Positions 16,601-24,582 of a stretch of DNA of 64,000 nt are shown in pieces (position 1 is the first letter of the stretch; the number at the start of each line of letters is the position of its first letter). The DNA is from Streptomyces sp. 130 (lineage in GTDB: Bacteria > Actinomycetota > Actinomycetes > Streptomycetales > Streptomycetaceae), in the NCBI RefSeq assembly GCF_007096885.1, contig NZ_VJNO01000003.1, forward strand, positions 62,001 to 126,000. Direction: 5' to 3'. The notes beneath the pieces were generated by a model, which was given only the letters and a program-made list of their open reading frames with translations, was not told where the DNA came from and searched no databases. A program made the position numbers and the translations under genes.

Positions 16601-19600
16601 ATCCGGCGGAGGGTCACCAGGCAGTACCCGCTGAGCGGCAGCGTCCCGTACAGCCGCAGTGCCCCGACGCGCTGGGGCAGGATGCCTCCGCCGGGCACGG
16701 TCCCGGTGCGCAGGACGAGGCCGGCGACGGCCTGGAGGCAGGTGTCCAGCGCGACGGGATGGCAGTGCAGCGCCTGGGCGCCGGCCCGGCCTTCGTCGGG
16801 GACCCGGAGACGGGCCAGCAGACGCGCGCCCTCACGGTCCGCCGGTGCGCCGTCCGTATGCAGGGCCTGGAGGCCGCGGAAGGGCGGGCCGTGGTGCACG
16901 CCGCGCTCCTCGCGCATCTGGCGGTAGATCTCCCCGGCGTCCACCGGATGGGGGAACTCGGCGCGCAGGCGCTGGAGGTCTTCTGCCTGCGGGGCCGGTT
17001 CGTTCTCGGGAGAGAGGCGCAGGCGGGCTCGGGCGTGTTCGACCGGCGCACCGTCGGCCGCGGTGCTGACGACGCGCCAGCGTGCGGTGTCCGGGCCGGT
17101 GGCTTCGGCGGTCGCGGTGAGCGTCGCGGCGTCGGAGACCAGCAGGAGGCGCCGCAGTTCGATGTCGGTGACGGTGAGCCTGCCGGTGCCGGCACCGTGG
17201 ACGTCACCGGCTGCCGCCGCCGCCATCTCGCACAACGCGGCTCCGGGGACGACGGCGACGCCGTCGACGCGGTGGGCATCGAGCCAGGGAAGTGTCGTGT
17301 GCGTGATGCGGGTCTGCCACAGGTGACGCCCCTCGGCGTCCGGGTCGGTGGTGTGCGGACCGGTGAGCGGGTGCCAGGAAGCACCGCTGCGGGGTGCCGA
17401 CGACTGCCGCAGGGGGGACGCGTCGACGACGTACCGGGTGCGTTCCCAGGTCGTCGGCGGTACGTCGGCCAGGGTGCCGTTCCGGTGGCGCTCGGCCCAG
17501 TCCAGCGGGTGGCCGGCGCAGTGCAGGGCGGCGACGCCGGTGTGGAACGCGAGCACGTCGTCGGTGTCGCGCGACAGGGACGCTACGACGGCCGTGCCGG
17601 TGCGGCCGTCCGCCGCGAGCGTGGCCTGGAGCGGCTGTGCCAGCACGGGATGGGGGCCGATCTCGATGAACAGCCGGTGCCCGTCCTCCGCGGCGGCCCG
17701 CACCGCGTCGGCGAAGCGCACCACCCGGCGGAGGTTGTCCGACCAGTAGGCGGCGTCGAAAGCGACGGGGGCGCGGGGATCTTCGGTGACGGTGCTGTAG
17801 AACGTCGCTTCCGGAGCCGTACCGGCCACACCGGCGAGTGCCTGCGCGAGGTCGGGCAGGACGGGGTCCATGTGGGCGGTGTGGGACGCCACGTCCACCT
17901 CGACGACGCGGATACCCACCCCCCGGGCGTCCCACTCCTCGGCGAGCCGGCGGATGCGGTCCGCGTCCCCGCCGACGACGGTGTTCCCCGGCGCGGCGAC
18001 GACCGCGACGGTGACCCCCCGCACGTCCTCCTGCGACAACCGCCGCTCGACCTCCTCGCGGTCCAGGGCGACCGAGGCCATCAGCCCCTGCCCGGCGGCC
18101 CTCAGGATGAGGCGTGAGCGCCGGCAGATGACCCGTACGCCGTCCCGGACGCTCAGGGCCCCGCAGGCCACCGCGGCGGCGACCTCGCCCATCGAATGAC
18201 CGATCACGGCCGCCGGCCGGACCCCGTGGGAGCGCCACATCGCCGCGAGGCCCAGCTGGATGGCGAAGATCACCGGCTGCACCCGGTCGATTCCCGTCAC
18301 CACCTCGGGGCTCAGCAGGGTCCGCCGCAGGGAGAATCCGGACTCCTCGGCCACCAGAGGTTCGAGCGCGTCGATGACCCGGGTGAACTCGGGATCACGG
18401 TCCAGGAGTCCCTGGCACATGCCGGCCCACTGGGAGCCGTGTCCGGAGAAGACCCACACCACGTCCTGCCCGCCGAGGTCCGGCAGCGCCGTGCCGGTCG
18501 CGACTCCCGCGGGTGCGGGGGCGCCGTCGGCGAGTTCCTGGAGGCGGGCCGCCAGCTGCGTCCGGTCGGCGGCGACGACCGCGCCCCGTTCCCGGGCGGG
18601 CGAGCGGCGCACGGCCAGCGTGTGCACCACGTCCGCGAGGGGGACCCGGGCGCCGTCGCCTTTCAGCCACCGCGCCAGCCGGCCGGCCGCCGACCGGAGG
18701 GCGGTGGGTGTTCCGGCGGACAGCGGGACCACGAGCGGCGGGGCGCTGCCCCCGGCGGCGGCGCCCCGCGTCGGGCGGGCGCGCGGCAGGGCGGGGGGCT
18801 GCTCCAGCACGACGTGCACATTGGTGCCGCTGATGCCGAAGGAGGACACCGCCGCGAGCCGGGCTCCGCTCCCGACGGGCCAGGGGGTGGTGTCGGTGGG
18901 CACGAACAGGCGGGTGCCGTCGGCATCGATCTGCGGGTTCCAGCGGTCGAAGTGCAGGCTGGCGGGCACCTGGCCGTGGCGCAGGGACGCGATGGCCTTC
19001 AGCAGCCCGGCCACGCCGGACACCGGTTCGGTGTGGCCGATGTTCGTCTTGACCGAGCCCAGCGCACAGCGGTCCCGGCCCTTGCCGTAGACCTCGGCCA
19101 CGGCCGCGAACTCGATCGGGTCGCCCACCGCGGTGCCGGGCCCGTGCGCCTCCACCATTCCGATGTCTCCGGGCTCCACGCCCGCGCGCTGCAGCGCCAG
19201 GCGGTAGAGATCGATCTGCGCGGTCTTCGACGGCGCGCTCAGCCGGGTGCCCCGTCCGTTCTGGTTGACCGCCGTGCCGCGCACCACCGCCAGCACCCGG
19301 TCCCCGGCCCGCGTCGCGTCGGCCAGCCGTTTGAGCACGAGGACGCCGCAGCCCTCCCCCCGGACGTACCCGTCGGCGGCGGCGTCGAAGGCGTGGCAGC
19401 GTCCGGTCGGCGAGAAGACGCCCCACAGCGCCGGTGCGATGACGCCTTCCGGCCCCAGGGTGAGCATCGAGGCCCCGGCCAGCGCCAGCTCCGACTCGCC
19501 CGTGCGCAGGCTCTGGCAGGCGGCGTGCACGGCGTAGAGGCCGGACGCGCACGCGCTCTCCAGGACGACCTGGGGCCCCCTGAGGTTCAGCATGAACCCG

Positions 19601-20106
19601 ATGCGGCCGGGGCCGATGCTGTCGAAGCCGGTGTACATCGCGTAGGCGTCGACCTCTTCCAGGGGCCGCTGCACCCGCACCATGTAGTCCTTCTGGTAGA
19701 TCCCGAAGAACATTCCGGTCGGGGTGCCGGAGAGCCGGCGGGCGGGGATTCCCGCGTGCTCGACGGCCTCCCAGGCGACCTCGGAGAGCAGCCGGTGCTC
19801 CGGATCGACCCAGGGTGCCTCCTGCGCGTTGATGCCGAAGAACTCCGGCTCGTAGGCGTAGACGTCGTCGTCGAGGAAGCAGCCGTAGCGCAGCCGGTCG
19901 GCGACCTGCGAGGGCAGCCCGGCCAGTTCCGACTGGTGCCACCGTTCCTCCGGTACCTGGCGATGGGTGTCCCGGCGCTCCAGCAGCAGCTGCCACAGGG
20001 ACGTCAGCGATCTGACCTCACCGGGAAACCGGCAGGCCGCCCCCACGACCGCGATCGGGCCGTCCCGGTCTGCTTCCGGTGCGCTGTCGAGGAGTTGTGC
20101 GTCCAT
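13618..20106 (-). CDS. Single-module highly reducing type I polyketide synthase
   Basis: A 2162-residue multidomain enzyme ordered KS-AT-DH-(linker)-ER-KR-ACP. KS (about 17-440): active cysteine in VLESACASGLYAVH (about 185) instead of the usual DTACSSS; histidines in EAHGPGTAVGDPIEF and NIGHTEPVSG. AT (about 550-860): GHSMGE (about 635) and VDVASHTAH at the substrate-specificity site. DH (about 935-1230): AHRVDGVAVVPG (about 945) and HPVALDTCLQ (about 1119), both catalytic residues present. ER: HSASGGTGLAALNLA (about 1584). KR: VTGGLGGLG (about 1790) with FSSAASLLGNPGQGAYAAAN (about 1930). ACP: LGLDSLMA (about 2083). There is no thioesterase or release domain. The start MDAQLLDS at 20106 lies directly before the KS and 58 bp after the terpene cyclase. 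One complete reducing module suggests iterative synthesis of a saturated chain that other enzymes offload. Confidence 0.93.
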   Translation of the reverse strand: MDAQLLDSAPEADRDGPIAVVGAACRFPGEVRSLTSLWQLLLERRDTHRQVPEERWHQSELAGLPSQVADRLRYGCFLDDDVYAYEPEFFGINAQEAPWVDPEHRLLSEVAWEAVEHAGIPARRLSGTPTGMFFGIYQKDYMVRVQRPLEEVDAYAMYTGFDSIGPGRIGFMLNLRGPQVVLESACASGLYAVHAACQSLRTGESELALAGASMLTLGPEGVIAPALWGVFSPTGRCHAFDAAADGYVRGEGCGVLVLKRLADATRAGDRVLAVVRGTAVNQNGRGTRLSAPSKTAQIDLYRLALQRAGVEPGDIGMVEAHGPGTAVGDPIEFAAVAEVYGKGRDRCALGSVKTNIGHTEPVSGVAGLLKAIASLRHGQVPASLHFDRWNPQIDADGTRLFVPTDTTPWPVGSGARLAAVSSFGISGTNVHVVLEQPPALPRARPTRGAAAGGSAPPLVVPLSAGTPTALRSAAGRLARWLKGDGARVPLADVVHTLAVRRSPARERGAVVAADRTQLAARLQELADGAPAPAGVATGTALPDLGGQDVVWVFSGHGSQWAGMCQGLLDRDPEFTRVIDALEPLVAEESGFSLRRTLLSPEVVTGIDRVQPVIFAIQLGLAAMWRSHGVRPAAVIGHSMGEVAAAVACGALSVRDGVRVICRRSRLILRAAGQGLMASVALDREEVERRLSQEDVRGVTVAVVAAPGNTVVGGDADRIRRLAEEWDARGVGIRVVEVDVASHTAHMDPVLPDLAQALAGVAGTAPEATFYSTVTEDPRAPVAFDAAYWSDNLRRVVRFADAVRAAAEDGHRLFIEIGPHPVLAQPLQATLAADGRTGTAVVASLSRDTDDVLAFHTGVAALHCAGHPLDWAERHRNGTLADVPPTTWERTRYVVDASPLRQSSAPRSGASWHPLTGPHTTDPDAEGRHLWQTRITHTTLPWLDAHRVDGVAVVPGAALCEMAAAAAGDVHGAGTGRLTVTDIELRRLLLVSDAATLTATAEATGPDTARWRVVSTAADGAPVEHARARLRLSPENEPAPQAEDLQRLRAEFPHPVDAGEIYRQMREERGVHHGPPFRGLQALHTDGAPADREGARLLARLRVPDEGRAGAQALHCHPVALDTCLQAVAGLVLRTGTVPGGGILPQRVGALRLYGTLPLSGYCLVTLRRMEDDRYTADLRLWADDGSVAADATGVEFRHVPAESPQERFAQRLLRTAWEHSERPAPRSEPGHWELLAEPARAAYAAALGDALRRQGATVAVRTCARGGGSGPSLPPAADDPAPRAVVYLPAPSGAADGRDPDALALEQVARLVEIARDTARSADRGAPARLWALTHGAQHVAPGDRPDLGQAGLRGLVRVLGYEHHELRPSVLDLGPGTPVADVAAELLSCPEEHDEVAYREGVRHLARLRNVPLDERERRRTTVDRARDRVALRLARPGDLDSFESVAQPRRSPGRGEVEVRVDATSVNFINVLQAMGVYQRFSVEEPEEVCAFDGAGVVTAVGEGVRGVREGDRVAAMFVDGSRAAVMSSFALVRADCLLPVPGKVSGPDAAALPCAYLTAWYALRHLARLRSGETVLIHSASGGTGLAALNLARACGAEVIATAGSVAKRAYLRGLGVQHVMDSRTTDFAGQARVLTGGRGVDVVLNSLTGPAQSAGLGALAHRGRFIELGKRDIYADARLRLLPFRHNVTFAGVDILMMMRRHPELLAEGFSELADMLAHGRLPLLPVTERPVTEASSAFHTMARAQHTGKLVLTWPAEGTGILPVRPEDVSVVRPDASYLVTGGLGGLGLLVTRWLAQRGAPAVVLTSRRAPTPAAQAALAALTAEFGTRVEVVNGDLAEPGAADTAVRTAVDTGHPLRGVVHAAAVVEDATADNISPALLERVWRPKATGARRLHAATRGHHLDWWVTFSSAASLLGNPGQGAYAAANAWLDEFTSWRRAQGLPATSVNWGPWAEVGRGVAMEERGYAMISPAEGIEALERILAHDRDRTAYTPVDMGRWLESYPGTGRAAFFAGLAAPAGGGGSAGPPDSLPERLRQAGSAQQRRQLLESHVIEHIATVLRLDTSRFDAETSLVSLGLDSLMAIALRNRLQLASGLDIPTTVMWTHPTASALTGYLMGRLHPEADPPGTASPSAVDMPAQPSPLDAGLTAPAQENR

Positions 20107-20164
20107 GAGCGGGTTCCGTCCTTCAGTCGTGGGGGGAGCCGGTGGCCGCCGGCCCGGGCACGCC

Positions 20165-21238
20165 CTAGCCGTGGACCTGCCACCACCAGGCGATGGAGGG
20201 CAGGCCGCGGGGGTCGGGCCCGCACGGAAGCGGCGTGTCCGTCCAGTGGGAGCGGGCCGGGGGCACGGCGCGCGGGATGCCGTCGGCGGCGTAGCGCGCT
20301 GTGCGCGCGGCCCACTCGATGTTGCCGCGGATGCCGTGCGCGAGGTCGTCGACATAGCGTCCGAGCGGCTCGCCCGCACGCGCCCGCACGCTCGCGTGGA
20401 GTTCGAGGAAGCGGCACAGGATGGTGTCGCGCAGACCGACGGCCCGGTGGAGTGCCTGTTCCGGCGTGCCGCCCTCGTGAGCCATCAGAACGGTGAGCAG
20501 GTTCTGGTCGGTCTGACGGCGCGTGGATTCGCGGGCGAAGGAGTGGCGGTCGTTGTCCAGGGCGTCGACGCAGATGGCCATCTCGGTGAGGGCCCGGACC
20601 GCCGGCGCGTCCATGTCGCGGGCGGGGACCTCCTCGCCGTTGACGATCTCCAGCATGGCGTAGGTGGGTTCGCCTCCCGCGGAGTGCAGCCGCATGGTGA
20701 GGTACTCGTCGAGGGTGGGCATGACCCCGGTGGCACGGTTGCACACCTGCCACTGGACGCCGGTGAGCCATGCCTGGTGGGCGTGGTGGAAGCGCCGGTT
20801 CTGTACGGGGGTGGCGCAGGCGCGGAACCGTTCGCCGAGGTCGTGGACGGCGGCGGCGAAGCCGTCATCGGTGCGCAGCGGCCCGGGGGTCTCCAGGGCC
20901 CGCTGGGTGTGTGCGGCCGTGCGGGCGAAGCCGGCCGGTTCCGCGGCCAGGGGGCCTTCGTCGCAGCGGGCGTCGTCGAAGGCGAACCCCCAGTAGACCC
21001 AGCAGGCGGCGAGCCACAGGCGTTCGGGGTCGGCGTGCGGCGCGAATCGCGCGTAGAAGTCGGCGCTCCTGGTCCCCAGTACGCGGGCGTACTCGTCAGG
21101 GCTCCGGGTGAACCCCATGGCGCCGATCCAGTCGGCGGCGCGGCGTTCGGCCTCGTCGGCCCGCGGGTGGACGGCCGGCTCGATGGGGCAGAAGAACGGC
21201 AGGGCCAGGGCGTCGGTGGTTGCGGTGTCGCTGCTCAG
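20165..21238 (-). CDS. Class I terpene cyclase, probable CTG start
   Basis: A 357-residue cyclase. The metal-binding motif is WGFAFDDARCDEGP (about 85-98, DDxxxD type). The NSE triad is VDALDNDRHSFARE (about 225-238; Asn, Ser and Glu all in place). A C-terminal helical end includes SIAWWWQVHG. The conserved N-terminus LPFFCPIEPAVHPRADEAER (residues about 13-32) lies upstream of the first in-frame ATG (21118). Between it and the preceding in-frame stop there is no ATG, GTG or TTG. The only plausible start is CTG at 21238, with AGAGAGG 6 nt before it. The gene follows the polyprenyl synthase and precedes the PKS, so a C15/C20 diphosphate made by its neighbour is the likely substrate. The product cannot be predicted from sequence. 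Confidence 0.88.
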   Translation of the reverse strand: MSSDTATTDALALPFFCPIEPAVHPRADEAERRAADWIGAMGFTRSPDEYARVLGTRSADFYARFAPHADPERLWLAACWVYWGFAFDDARCDEGPLAAEPAGFARTAAHTQRALETPGPLRTDDGFAAAVHDLGERFRACATPVQNRRFHHAHQAWLTGVQWQVCNRATGVMPTLDEYLTMRLHSAGGEPTYAMLEIVNGEEVPARDMDAPAVRALTEMAICVDALDNDRHSFARESTRRQTDQNLLTVLMAHEGGTPEQALHRAVGLRDTILCRFLELHASVRARAGEPLGRYVDDLAHGIRGNIEWAARTARYAADGIPRAVPPARSHWTDTPLPCGPDPRGLPSIAWWWQVHG

Positions 21239-21282
21239 GGGGTGCCTCTCTCAGGGACTTCGGGCGAGGTGCGCGGGCGGCC

Positions 21283-22380
21283 TCATGCCCTGCGGATGAC
21301 CGCCCGGGCGGCGATGCGGCGGAGCGCCAGCGCCGCACCGGGGGCGAACGGGGCCTGTTCGAGGGCGGTGACGGCTGCCTCGTAGCGGGCGTTGATCATC
21401 TGCTCGACGGTTTCGCGGGCGCCCGTGGCCTCCAGGACGCGGCGCACCGCCGCCGCCCCTTCCTCGTCGAGCCCGGGATTTCCGACGTACATGCGCAGAA
21501 GCCGCGCCTGCGGCCGCGTGGCTCTGCGGACGGCCAGCGCCATGAGCACCGTGGCCTTGCCCGACCGCAGGTCTTCGGCGACCGGCTTTCCGGTGACGCC
21601 GGAGTCGCCGAAGGTGCCCAGCAGGTCGTCGCGGAGCTGGAAGGCTTCACCCAGCGGGAGCGCGTACGCCGAGCAGGCTTCGAGTGTCCTCGCGCCCGCG
21701 TCGGCGAGCACCGCTCCCAGATGGAGCGGGCGTTCGACGGTGTACCGGGCCGTCTTGAGGCGGATCACCCTGAGGGCGAGGCCGGCGTCGCCGCCGGGCG
21801 GCCCCGCGGTCCGCAGATCCAGGTACTGGCCGAGTACGACTTCGTTGCGCATGGTGTCGACAAGTGGCAGGACCGCTCGGTACTGCGCCTCGGTGAACCC
21901 GGCGGAGTGCAGCATCTCGTCGCACCGTACGAGCGCGAGATCGCCCAGGAGCACCGCGAGGTTTCTGCCGAACGCGTCCGCGTCCGCGCGGTCACGGTGC
22001 CGGGCGGCGAAGGCCCGGTGGGCGCTGGGCGCTCCCCGACGGCTGTCGCTCTCGTCCATGACGTCGTCGTGGATGAGCGCGAAGGCGTGGAACAGTTCCA
22101 GTGACGCGGCGAGCCGAAGCGCCGCCTCCTCGCCGGCTCCGCTGCTTGTGCCGCCCGCCGCGTACCAGCCGATGAGACAGAGCAGGGGCCGGATGCGCTT
22201 GCCCGGGGCCAGAGCGTACTGGACGAGCGTACGGTCGAGATCGTGTTGCTGGCCCGGGTGCCGGCTCTGGGCGGGGACACGGGACGAAGGGCCGCGGAGG
22301 AAGCCGGCGAGCGCGGTGTCGATGCGCTCGCGCAGGTCGGCGAGATCGAGGTCGTCGGCCCCGAGGGCCTGTGGGTGCAT
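21283..22380 (-). CDS. Polyprenyl diphosphate synthase (geranylgeranyl/farnesyl type)
   Basis: A 365-residue trans-prenyl synthase. The first Asp-rich motif is LIHDDVMDESDSRRG (DDxxD at about 107-111), the second QLRDDLLGTFGD (about 253-258). GKRIRPLLCLIGW near residue 60 is the substrate-binding GKxxRP block. Phe and Ala at positions -5 and -4 before DDVMD do not clearly fix chain length, so FPP or GGPP are both possible. It lies 45 bp upstream of the terpene cyclase and 52 bp downstream of the ABC1 kinase gene on the same strand. It most likely supplies the prenyl precursor for the cluster. Confidence 0.92.
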   Translation of the reverse strand: MHPQALGADDLDLADLRERIDTALAGFLRGPSSRVPAQSRHPGQQHDLDRTLVQYALAPGKRIRPLLCLIGWYAAGGTSSGAGEEAALRLAASLELFHAFALIHDDVMDESDSRRGAPSAHRAFAARHRDRADADAFGRNLAVLLGDLALVRCDEMLHSAGFTEAQYRAVLPLVDTMRNEVVLGQYLDLRTAGPPGGDAGLALRVIRLKTARYTVERPLHLGAVLADAGARTLEACSAYALPLGEAFQLRDDLLGTFGDSGVTGKPVAEDLRSGKATVLMALAVRRATRPQARLLRMYVGNPGLDEEGAAAVRRVLEATGARETVEQMINARYEAAVTALEQAPFAPGAALALRRIAARAVIRRA

Positions 22381-22432
22381 GAGACGGGGCTCCTTGGTGT
22401 GGGGGGTAGGAGCGGGGGGGGGAACGCAGAGT

Positions 22433-23947
22433 TCACCGGGCTCTGGCGCAGTGCTGCCAGAACATGGCGGCCGCCATGGAGAGGCCGAGTTCGGGTACGC
22501 CGAGGCCGCGTATGGTCCGGGACGGCGGTTGGGTGCCGTTGAGGGTCATGCGCATACTGAGGTCGCGGTTGGACAGGTCCTTGGTGACGCCGCGCAACTG
22601 CTGGGGGGCCGCCGCGCCCGCTGTGATCAGCTCCAGTGCCGTACGCACCGCCTGTTGCGGTGACAGGGCCTCCTTGACCAGGTCGGTGACGATGCCGATC
22701 AGCTCTTCGGAGAAGACGTCGATGAGAGAGAGCTCCGGGCACAGATGGCGGATGGAGCCCTCGATGTTGGCGAATGACTTGCCGAGGATGGCGACCATCG
22801 GGCTGGTGCGGATGCCTCGGCGGGTGGAGTGCTGCAGGACGGCGGTCAGGGTGACGCCGAAGTCGAGTTCTTCGAGGGACGCCGTGGCGATCTGCGGTAC
22901 CAGCGCGGACATGTCGCCGGCGAATGCGGCCGCCCGGGTCCAGGAGGTGGTGCTGCCCATGTCGATCCACGCGCGTGCGGTTCCCGCGCCGTCGTTCATG
23001 GCCAGGTTCAGGAGCAGGAGCAGGATGCTGGTGCTCATGGGCCGGTCGATGCGGCCCACCATGCCCCAGTCGATGAGCGTGGCCGGCCGGCCGGGCTCTA
23101 CGAACACGTTCCCGGGGTGCGGATCGCCGTGGAAGACGCGGTCGACGAAGTAGCCCCGGTACATGAAGGCGAGGAGGTCGTGACCGATGGCCGTGCGCTC
23201 CTCCACGGTGAACGCGTCCCGGTCCGCGTCACGGATGGAGACGCCGGGGGCGAGGCTCTGGACGAGCACGCGGCCGGTGGCCTGGATGACTTCGGGTACG
23301 GCGATGTGATCGAAGCCGAGTGCCGCCTCGGCGGCCTCGGACATGTTGCGTGCCTCCTTCACGAAGTCGAGTTCGGGACGCATGGCGTCGAAGACGACGC
23401 CGAGCATGGCTTCGATGTCGATCACGTCGTTGAACCGCGTCGCCCGCTTCGCCCCGAACCGGGCCAGGGAGCGGATGAGCTTCATGTCCGCCTGCACCGA
23501 CTCCCGTACGCCGGGGCGTTGGATCTTGACGGCGACCTGGCGTCCGTCCGGCAGTTCGGCCCGGTACACCTGGGCCAGGGAAGCCGTGCCCAGTGGACGT
23601 GCGGTGTCGATGTCCGTGAACCGCTTGTGCCACAGCGGGCCGAGTTCCTCCTTGAGTACGGGCTCGAAGTCGGTGAACGGCGCGGGGGACACGTTGTCGT
23701 GCAGCTTCTCGAACTCGGCGATCATCTCGGGCGGTACGAAGTCCGGGCGGGTCGCCAGCATCTGACCGGCCTTGATGTAGAACGGCCCGAGGCTCTCCAG
23801 CGCCTCGCGGGTGCGACGGGCCCGGCGCAGCCTCGCGCTCTCGCCCTGGGGTGGGCGGCGGCCACGCGGCAGCAGGGTGTGTGCTGCCTCCGCCCCGGCG
23901 AGTTGCGCCAGGACCCGTGCGAGCAGTCGCGCGCGGTGCTCACCCAT
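22433..23947 (-). CDS. ABC1/UbiB/ADCK family atypical kinase
   Basis: A 504-residue protein with the family hallmark KxGQ motif in GPFYIKAGQMLATRPDFVPP (about 55-74), an Ala-rich nucleotide loop (PLGTASLAQVYRAELPDGR, where most kinases have Gly), the catalytic lysine in VAVKIQRPGV, the HGDPHPGNVFV catalytic loop and LIDWGMVGR (DFG equivalent). A hydrophobic C-terminus (ELGLSMAAAMFW) may touch membrane. UbiB/ADCK proteins are ATPases that assist isoprenoid-lipid (quinone) metabolism; one next to a prenyl synthase suggests handling of a hydrophobic prenyl intermediate. The start ATG 23947 has AGAGGTGG upstream; an in-frame GTG 9 nt earlier lies inside that site and is unlikely. Confidence 0.9.
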   Translation of the reverse strand: MGEHRARLLARVLAQLAGAEAAHTLLPRGRRPPQGESARLRRARRTREALESLGPFYIKAGQMLATRPDFVPPEMIAEFEKLHDNVSPAPFTDFEPVLKEELGPLWHKRFTDIDTARPLGTASLAQVYRAELPDGRQVAVKIQRPGVRESVQADMKLIRSLARFGAKRATRFNDVIDIEAMLGVVFDAMRPELDFVKEARNMSEAAEAALGFDHIAVPEVIQATGRVLVQSLAPGVSIRDADRDAFTVEERTAIGHDLLAFMYRGYFVDRVFHGDPHPGNVFVEPGRPATLIDWGMVGRIDRPMSTSILLLLLNLAMNDGAGTARAWIDMGSTTSWTRAAAFAGDMSALVPQIATASLEELDFGVTLTAVLQHSTRRGIRTSPMVAILGKSFANIEGSIRHLCPELSLIDVFSEELIGIVTDLVKEALSPQQAVRTALELITAGAAAPQQLRGVTKDLSNRDLSMRMTLNGTQPPSRTIRGLGVPELGLSMAAAMFWQHCARAR

Positions 23948-24030
23948 GGACACCACCTCTGTCTAGCCTGCTGTCTTCCCCGCCCGTGCCGGTGGCCGGG
24001 CCGTCGCCGGGCCGTCGCCCATCGACGCGC

Positions 24031-24507
24031 TCAGCGCGCAAGGTCGCTGATCCGGTCGAGGCGGGCGGCCAGCGTCGCCAGGTCGGCCCGGACGGCGTCG
24101 AGGTCCTCGGCGTCCCGGGGCGGGGGGACCGTGCCCGTGGCGCGGACGTCCCGGGTGCTGTTCCGGTGCCTCTCCAACTGGTCGGCCAGGTGGGAGATCT
24201 GCTCGGTGAGGGCCCGCAGGTCGTCATCGTCACGCTCCGGCGGGCCGTCATGGCGACGGCGCGGACCCCGGCGGCACCGGTCGTCTCCGTCGTGGTCATG
24301 GTCGTGGTCGTGATCGTGATCATGGTGATCGTCGTGGTCCCGGTCGTGACGGCGCCTGTCGTCGTCCAGGGCGTCGCTCAGGGAATGCCGGACGCCGCGC
24401 TCGAAATCTCCGGCGCGGTCGAGGGCGTCATCGACCAGGTCCTCCGTCGCGTGCACCATGCGGCGCAGGGCGTGGCTGAAGGACGTACGGGAATGGCGAC
24501 GGGACAC
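24031..24507 (-). CDS. His/Asp-repeat protein with C-terminal coiled coil, unknown function
   Basis: 158 residues, no signal peptide. The first 50 residues are basic and amphipathic (SRRHSRTSFSHALRRMVHAT). Next comes a charged tract with alternating His-Asp (DHDDHHDHDHDHDHDHDGDD, about 57-76), then an Arg-rich segment. The C-terminus is a predicted coiled coil in two blocks (DLRALTEQISHLADQLERH and LDAVRADLATLAARLDRI). The tract could bind divalent metals. The GTG start has GGAGGT 7 nt upstream. It lies between the PLAT-like gene and the ABC1 gene on the same strand. The heptad pattern and ribosome binding site argue that it is real; no family is recognised. Confidence 0.65.
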   Translation of the reverse strand: MSRRHSRTSFSHALRRMVHATEDLVDDALDRAGDFERGVRHSLSDALDDDRRRHDRDHDDHHDHDHDHDHDHDGDDRCRRGPRRRHDGPPERDDDDLRALTEQISHLADQLERHRNSTRDVRATGTVPPPRDAEDLDAVRADLATLAARLDRISDLAR

Positions 24508-24582
24508 AGCAGACCTCCGAGGTCAGGGGCGAGAACACTGTCCGGCGGTCCGACCGCCGGGCGCGGGTCTTGGGGCTCTGGT

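Noticed and set aside
18196..20496. A 766-codon plus-strand frame opposite KS-AT
   Set aside because: Antisense shadow of the conserved KS/AT coding sequence.
24285..24340. Alternating HD-coding sequence considered as a simple repeat or CRISPR-like element
   Set aside because: Not spacer-separated; it encodes an in-frame His/Asp tract in a gene with a good ribosome binding site.
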